This document shows positions 53,801 through 62,800 of a DNA stretch of 64,000 nucleotides, piece by piece. Made by a program: the position numbers and the translations under genes. Every line of letters starts with the position of its first letter. Positions within the stretch are counted from its first letter, which is position 1. The notes beneath the pieces are model-generated. The model made no database searches, was not told the origin of the DNA, and worked only from the letters and a program-made list of their open reading frames with translations. The stretch is from Cladorhizidae sp. MBARI D1340-BT2 (Eukaryota > Porifera > Demospongiae > Poecilosclerida > Cladorhizidae), in NCBI GenBank assembly GCA_028752905.1, contig JAQNBH010000007.1, positions 42,201,872-42,265,871 on the forward strand, in the 5' to 3' direction.

Positions 53801-56800
53801 TAAGCTGTTTTTTGACAGGTGTAACAAGGTCAGAACTAGGATTACTAATGGAAATATGAGGAAGAAGAGGTTGCCACAAATCATGAAACTTACTTCGCCC
53901 ATAGGATTGCCAAGAATTTGTGCAGCAGGCACCTTTGTATTGACATGTACTTTTGTAATGTCCAAAGGCAAAACAATTACCTTGTCCCTATGCCCAGGAG
54001 CCCTCCCAGGTAAGGGAAGTCCATGGACACGAGCATAATTCTTGATAAACATTATCAAACTGGTTGTTGCTTCAATAGGCAACGAATTGGCTGGAAGTCG
54101 TTTAGGATTCCATAGGTATGAGGACACAAACATGCTCATGATAATGTCTTAAGGTTTTCATAACGAGTACGGAATGCTGCATGCAAGTAGAGTAAGTAGT
54201 AAGGCATATCTTCATATCGTGAACAAAAAACTCTGAAAGACAAGAGCGATCACATTCTTCTATCCGATGGGCATGGATTTGAGATAAGATTACTAGATCC
54301 AATTCACCCCTAGCAAGCTCAATACAATCCTGTCTGGTTGCTTCAACTACTTTCCAGGTAAGCTGCATGAAGCAAGGACTGCTGTTGTTACCTAGGTGGC
54401 ATTTACATCCAGTTTTCATGAAGTCATCTAGTGTGAGTTCCTCTCTACAATCTTCATTGCCGAGGTCCTATCCTAGCCCAGGTATCAAGCTGTCCATGTG
54501 TAAAACAAAAATTTAATCATAATGCATTATAGAATAAACTGCCATTAGAAATCTATGAGAGTTTAGCTAAGACCAGCTGAGCCCAAAACTGTTGTGAGGA
54601 CCCTTCGAAAACTGGCTGCTGGAGCAGAGAGACTAGCTAATGGCACTCCGATAAGATTCATTGGTTCTCATCACATCAGGAGACATAACCAGGACGCGGG
54701 GCGGGCGGGTTATTATATTATTAAAACCACAAACCACAAAAATTAATTAATTTTAATTATTAAAAAAAAAATGTAGACTAAAAAAAAACACAGCAATATT
54801 ATATAGTGTGATGCATTATAGTGTGATGCATTAAAAATAACACCCAATTACTGGGAGTGTAGATAAGATTTTCTTTGTATTTAGGGCTGTTTACAGTCGC
54901 TGCACTGTGGATAATTTAAGTGAGAGTCTGTTCCCATAACGGCAGTAGCACAGTAGATACAAATAGGATTATATCCTGCAGAGTAGTATAGCTTTTCAAT
55001 TGGTTCTGAGCATACCATGCTTCTGACATGACCTCATTCAATGGATCAGACAGAGCAAGATCTTCAAGTGACGATCTACATGTGAACACGAGTCCATCCA
55101 GTTCACGTTCCAGACACTGTCTATCGTTTGATTTCAACTTCTTCTTGCTGTACAGCAACCGCCATAAACCACACTCATCACACTGTAGTTCTTGACATGC
55201 TGGACTGATGAAATAAATGGAAGTGTTTTCTTCTTCTTCTTCCTAGACTGCTTGTGGTCTTCCACAGTAGCTGCACCTAGCACTGACTCAAATGGTTTGA
55301 AGTGGCCGCCATCAGGACCTGGTGTTGGATCAACAGGGAGACGATGTAACTTCTGAAATACTTCATATGGAAGTCATACATATACTTCATATGGAAGTCA
55401 ATCGGGCGAACCACACTTGAGAATATCAAAAAAGTATTGTCTTTCTCTGCAGCAGTGCTCATAAAAGAATTTCAAGCGTGGGAACTTGCCAGCTTCAGCT
55501 TTCTTGATCCTCAAGTTGAATGACTGGTCAAATAACAATAATGCCTTAGCAAATACATAGTTCAGTTGGCAGAATAGTTAATGGTTTTGGGACACTTGTT
55601 TGACTCTGAGTTCACAAACGAAATTTTCTAGCGTCGGGAAAAAAAGTTATTTGGGACAATGATGGCTTGACAGTGGCCCGACCATCCCGTGTTCTCTTTG
55701 TAGACTAAAGTGGACGAAATTGTCCAAATCTTGCTGTGAAGCTGAATTAAATGCAATGAACTGTTTACCCTTCAACTTCAAACGCTGTAATACCTATGTA
55801 AGTTGAATTTTAACAGGCTCTATTGAATCAACTACAGCCTCTGCAAATCTTGGATGCGTTTCAGCAAGTTTCCTGACATCTTTCACTGAATTACATCGAG
55901 CTGCCATTCTCTCGTACTCTGAACACATTTCTTTCCTAGCAAGACCGACACACTGTAATCCCAATTTAATTATGGACAAAATGCGTTCCACAGGTTCCTC
56001 CAAGAGTGATATGGGGCAGTTCTTGCAGCACAGAGATAGTCTAAGTCCTGATTGAGAAACATAGCAATGAGGCTTAAGTGAACACTGATATGAGTAAGGC
56101 GATGATTAGGACCACCATCGGAAAAGATGAACGAGATTGGCTTCGATTCATCCCCTTTTAGAGTAAGTGAAAAAGCCTCACACATGTGCCTCATGGGGCT
56201 AGACGGCTCCAATGACGCGTCATTTAAAGCCTGCATACACATTCCCAGTATACCATGAACCACTGAGGTATATCAATATCCAATATAACAGAGGGAATGA
56301 TACTGAAGCACGTAAAATCATGATCAGCGACAAGAAATCGTGGACCTGCAGCTGTTAACACTCTTCTCCCCCTCTCAGCCGCAGCCACAGGTACCCCTGG
56401 TTCCACCCACCTTTATCCTATGCTTGTCGTCTAAGCACAGAAACTAACAATGCTCTTTCACCATTACAGCGTACTCTCGTTGGTAGCGAAAAATTCCAGC
56501 AGCATAGTGAGTGTCAGGATGCTCCTTTCGCCACTACCGCTGCTGTACTCTGCACCGGATTTTGAAACGACGAGTGTGATGCAAAGATGCCTTAGTAGAT
56601 GGAGTGTTAGGCCAAAATTGCAGCCTGACCACTCAACAGAAGGCAAAGCTGTGTTTTCAGGACATCTTGCAGCAACTTGATCCCGAAGATCACAAAATGA
56701 AATAGCTGTGGCTATATGAGTTACTTCTCTGTGTCTCCTGTCATCAACAGCTGTACCAATATCTTGCTCAAGGAACTTCTTACACTCAACCCAAAAAACA

Positions 56801-59800
56801 TCGAATCTTCCTGTAGCTCCAGTGTTCAGATGTCTAAGATCGGTGACAATGTCAGCATCTTCCATTTCAAATGCTTGCATCATTCTCAGATCCCGGTTAT
56901 GTTGATCTGAAGTCTCACTGCTACCAGAATGTCCAGTGAGGTCTTGATAGAAATATCTCGACACTGCAGGCTTCACAGCATTGGTTATTTTCCCAAACTT
57001 GTCGACAAACTCCTTCTTCGTCACACGAGAATGAAAAACTGGTAGCTTTTCTTTGATTTCCTCAATTACTACTTGGCTACCCTTGATCGTTGAGTGAAAT
57101 ATCCGGTAAATGCCAAAGGTAGTAGGAATTGCCAACATTGTTTCCTGCTGAATACACCAGGAGAACTGTAGGGACTGTCAATCCCCTTGTCATCTCCTCG
57201 AGAAAGAGGAACTTCTTTTTGGGGTCAGATGGGGAATACTCACTTAGATCGATGTATTTGTGAGGTCCCTCTTCTAAAACCTGAGAGTTCAATATTTTGA
57301 TGTCGTCCTTTACATCATTTATGGATTGCATGTAAAAAAATATCCATACCTTTACTCAGTGTCTCCAAGGCATGCTAGAAGAGTGTACTTTCATTGACTT
57401 GCTTTTGTCACGGAGTTTATTCAACGTACTTACTCAAGCTGTGAGCTAGGCTTTCAATGTTAGCTTTCATGTCCAACCAGCGAGGTCTTTGTATGAAGCT
57501 AGACTGAAGTACTCTGAAAAGTTTTGAACTGAGCGCTTCAAGGGTAGAGGTACATATATTTGTAGATGCACGTTTCCGATGTTTTGATAATTCAGGAGCA
57601 TTATATCCCTGGAAACGAGAAAACACTTCAGGAACTGGGCATGCTCGACTAGCAAATACATTATGGTGAACATCTATGTACCACAAAACATCACACACAG
57701 ACTTCATAAATGTTACGCCAAATGTTTCCACCTCATCTCCACTCCAATCAAGATGCTCACCTTCACAATGTCACCTTCACAATGTCACCTTCACAATGTC
57801 ACCTTCACAATATGCAGTAAAATCATTAAAGAGTTTGTCCTTCCTATCTTTAGGTTCAATTGCTGGAGGGCAAAGCTTTTGAGCTCTTTCTCTCCAAGCC
57901 TGCTCCATTAATTTGAAGGCGCTTCTTCCTCTCTCAATCCCATGATGCTCAGTAGACTGCTCATTCACCAATATCACCTTCATATATTTTACAAACTGGA
58001 GAATGATGGGAACAACTGGAAGGTCTAGAGAAACTCTGTCGAATAAACGGTCTTGAACTGGTCCAACAAACCAACAAACACGTCAACTATCTGAAAATGA
58101 GTTAAAAATATACTTCCATTGCAGGCACAAAGCTAGCAGACTGTCACACACAGCTATAGACCTACCTTGGAGTCATCCAGTCTTATATGTGGACTTATAG
58201 CTTCTTTGAAGAATTCACGGACAGTTGTTGCCTCAGAATGGCACTGAAATATCTCGCAAGGTAGGAGAGCACATCCAGAAGAGCCCAAAATAACTGTAAC
58301 ACTAAGCAACACCATTAGAAACTCAGCTTCACACAATTTAATGACATCAGGACATCATGTCCACGTGCTACACAGGAAACCACACGAAAAATTGGTGCTA
58401 GATGTCAAATAATGGACTTTGACCTACATAGAAATGTTATGAGGGCGTCATCTGAATAGGCGGGAGAGTGATGAGGACCAATGATATTGTTGGAGGCCTA
58501 ACTAGGGCATTTTTTTAATACTCACACTGTGAGCTGAATCTAATGATGTCATTACTATTACTTAACCACAATTGTGTAACTCGTGGTATGAGGGGAAATT
58601 TTCAAATTAGTTTATCTCAAAATGAGGGAGGGTGTACTGTCTCATTAGCCCCGCCCGATACGGAGAAGTGGTATGGTCGGGTGTTGAAGATGGAGATATT
58701 TCAGGTGAAGACCTGGGTGACAGTAAGGATGATGAAAGTGCTTGAATGTCAGTAGGCACCGGGATTGACATCTCGGCTGATCCTGGAGAAGAGACATGAT
58801 CAACAGATACTGAAAGGTCTTGATCCGACTCCTGTGGACAAGGAGCTAAACAGCGAGAACAGACTGTTTCGGAGAGACCAGATAGAAGTAATACTCACAC
58901 TACCGTATTTGCCGGAGTATAAGTCGCACCGGAATATAAGTCGCACCCCCCAAAGTTGGCCATCATTTTGAAAATCTATAATAGTTGGAGTATAGGTCGC
59001 ATGCGCAATGACAATAGGTCGAATACCACTCCTTCCTGCGCATCTCGGCAGCGTTGTCAAAACACTCTTCTTCTTTCTCCAGTCCCTGACCGATTTTTCA
59101 CTAACTCTATACTCTCTTTCCGCTGCTCTGTTTCCGAACTTCTCTGCATACCCAACTACTTTGAGCTTAAAGCCAGCAGTGTAACTCATTCGCTTCCCAG
59201 ACATTTTATTGCCACTAGAGACCCCGCCCAGTTGTTTAAGGAAAAGCGGCATGTTCGGATTATAAGTCGCACCCCTCAATTGGAGAAGAAGATTTGGAGC
59301 TACTTCTGCGACTTATACTCCGGCAAATACGGTACATATGGAGAGATCACTTCCTGAACCTCCACTGGATCGACAAGGGGTTTTACGTATCGCCCGCCGC
59401 AGCAAGGCCCTGGCTCCGGCATGTAGCCAACCTGGAACTGAAGGCAAGTTATCATGATGGGCAAAGTTATCATGAGGCGATGCCACAGGAAGATCCATAA
59501 AAGGAGAGCACGAGGGAATTGTAAAAACAGAGAGTGAGGTGTCACACCAGTACTTCGACATTCATGCGAATGTAGGTTGCTAAGCGCAGTGGTTAACTGC
59601 CTTTCCCAGGCTTCCAAAGGCAGGCATTCTTGACGCAATCTCAATAGAATAGTCCGTCACAATGTTCCGTGCATGCGTTCCACTTCACCGCTACCTTGTG
59701 GATGGTATCCAGTAGTCCGCGATTTAGTAACACCAAAGGAATGCAAACAAAAGTTGAGAAATTGAGGGGATTCAAACAGCGCACCTCTATCACTAGTGCA

Positions 59801-62800
59801 CATTGCAAGGTGGTCCAAATAGATAGAATAATGATGATAAGCACTTTATGACAGTTTGCAGCGATTGATTGGGTACCGGAAAGGCAAAAGGATATCAGGA
59901 GCACTCATCTATGACGGTGAATAGATATCGATTGGTTGTACGGCTAACCTTAGGTCCGACAAAATCAATTGATATGCATTGCCAAGGAGCAGGTCCGACA
60001 AAATCAATTGATAAGCGTTGCCAAGGAGCAGTAGCATGAATAAATTTTCCCAGAGGAGGGCGAAAGAATCGAGGTTTCACATCAGCACATCTGAGTCACC
60101 TCCTTGACGCTCTTCATGGTCACATCGTGATACGGTGACAAGTAGGCATGTAAGCGACTAGCTCCAGGGTGTCCCATAGACTCATGTAGTTTGTTGATCA
60201 TCTCAAGGTTAGCTGAAGGGGTAGACGTGCAGAACAACGAGTAAGTGCAGCAGCTAAACTATTGAGTTTACCTGGACGATACGTGATTGTAAAACGGTAA
60301 TCAAGCATCTGTAACTGCCACCTGGCCAGCTTTGCATTCTTGATGGCTGACTTAGACTTCCCGTTGAATAGGAAACTCACTCCCTCTTGGTCGACCACAA
60401 TCTCGAATTCATGGCCCAGCAGGAAATGACGGAGTTTATCGCAGGCTGCTACCACTGCAAATGCCTCCAACTCCACAGCAGACCAAGCTCTCTCTCAGAG
60501 GGATAGAATGTGACTGAAAAATGCAACAGGACGTCCTCCTTGCGATAAGGTGGCAGCAATAGATGTGCCAGAAGCATCAGTTTCCAACCTCAGAATCTTG
60601 TTGGGATCAGGTATAGCCAGCACGGACTTGGCTATTGCTTGTTTTAGGTGCTGAATTGAGTCCTTGCAGACGTTAGTTAAAGGAAAAGGACCTTTTGCAG
60701 CTTTGGATTTGAAGAGAGGGGCAGCTCGTGCAGCAAAGTCAGGTACCCACTTGGAGGGGTAGACTGCCAACCGATCGAGTTGTTTGGTATTCCTTGTAAT
60801 TCAGGATAGGGAGCAACCTGGAAGGAGAGGGTTTGATAGAACTGTGAGATTACTCATGTCCAAGGAACGAGAGTGTTTCTTTCCCAAATGAACTTTTTGA
60901 TGAATGGAAACTGATACCTGCAAGGTCCAGAAATCTCTCCAGGTTACTATCATGCTCCTCCTTAGATTTCCCAGCAATGACAATGTCGTCTAAGTAGTGG
61001 AAGCAGCCAGGACAGTCTTTGACGAGGTCTCCAAGAACTCGAGCGAACACGGCTCCACTGTTTGTTAGTCCAAAAGGTAGCACTAGCCATTCGTACAAGC
61101 AGCCAGCTCCTTCAAAAGCTGTTAACGGACGCTCGCGAGGCTCTAATGGAATTTGGTGGAATGCTGATTGTGGATCAAGTGAACTGAATATCCGATAATG
61201 ACTGATGCGTTCAATTAAGGGTTCGATGAGAGGTAAGGGGTAAGCATCTGGTACTGTGTGTGGGTTAACAGTACCAGAATAGTCGACCACAAAACGGTTC
61301 TTCCCTTCATTTCATCATGAACAACATGCAATTGAGCCCGCCAAGGTGACCTGGAAGGTTGAAGAAGCTTTTTCTTCAGAAGAGCCGCTACTTCCTGTCG
61401 GATGAACACTTCGTCGGCTAGAGATCTCTTGCATGAAGGAACTCTCACAGGTTTGATAGTCTGGGGGGACAGACTAATCACTGATTGAGGAGGAACATTC
61501 ATCAAGCAATCTGGTTGATCGTCTAGTCGAGATGCTGTGACATGCAGAGGAGACATGGTACCTCCGTAATGGACCATCAACACGGAAAATTGAGCTAGTT
61601 TATTAACTCCCAAAATAGCAGGGTCACTCAACTGAACTGCCACATAAAGAGTAATCGGTATGCTTTGTCCATTTAACTCGACTTGTTCTTGAGCTAAGCC
61701 AATAATCTTCACGTGGTCTCCATTGGCAGACACCGACCGCCTTCGAATTGGCTTGTAAGAGATGTGCAATTTCTTAGCAATTTCAAGACGAATCAGAGAT
61801 ATATCGCTACCAGAGTCAAGCAAGAACTGTAAGCGATGACTTCTTAAGTATCCACTAATGGATCTTCGCTGACTCTCTCGCTTGTCCCGTACAGCTGTAA
61901 CTGACATCGACGGATCAGATTCCGAAGACTCGGTCAGGGCTGATGAAGTGTTGATAGCTAGCAGAGGACCTACACACTCTAGCAAAGTGATCCTTTTTAC
62001 CACACTTACGACAAGACTGACCCTGAGCTGAGCACGGGGGTGATTAGCTAAACCACACCCATTACAGGGCGCTGCCGGTCCAGGAGTACGATGCGTTGCT
62101 GTGTGAGAAATGCTGTGTGAGAAATGGAAGCTGTAATACTAGGTTCAACAGTTGTCGTGGTGGAGTCAAGTGAGACAGCGGTGTCCAACACTTGTTGCTC
62201 CAAGACAGCGACATCAATGGCAGACTCGAAGGAGAGCACGCAACCAGCCCTTTTGGCCACTCCATACTCTCTACAGATCGCTTGTCTTATAGTCACTCCA
62301 GCAGCAAATACATCTCGCATAGCTTGATTGACGTAGCTGTCAAGGTATGCACAATGGCGAGCATTTAATCTGAGCTTGGATGCAAAATCCAACAAGGCCT
62401 GACCTGGCTGCTGAAATGTCCTAGCCAATAGGACACGTTCAGCCAGAGCATTGCGTTCACCTTCGTAACGGGAACGAAGAAATTCAAGAGCATCCGTTAT
62501 GGTGGCTGACACATGCTCTACTTCATAATAATATTGTCTTGCCTTGTCATCCACACACAAGAGCAACATGTCCAGCTGTTTAGCAACGGGGTTCCAACTA
62601 CACGGATGTAAACCAGCCAAGTCTTAGCAAACGCAGAAAAAGAACAGGCAGAGGAGCTGTCGAAACGGGGAGGGGGAAGTCGCACTTGCGAGGAAGCAAT
62701 AGCGCGTGGAATTGGATGTGGTGGATGAGCTCTACTCTCATGATCATCATCAGACATCGAAAAACTCGTGTGAAATATGTTGGCAATTCTTGTTCAATAA

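Larger units (their letters stand above)
58560..62760 (-). mobile_element. Ty3/gypsy-type LTR retrotransposon, defective
   Basis: Minus-strand gag-pol in the order gag, CCHC zinc knuckle, aspartic protease, reverse transcriptase, RNase H, integrase, which is the Ty3/gypsy (Metaviridae) order. Several frameshifts and stops break it. A pogo-like MITE (58901-59334) is inserted near the end of the integrase. Matching long terminal repeats could not be recognised on either side, so the ends given are those of the coding region. It is antisense to AEBP2 within intron 6. Confidence 0.85.
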
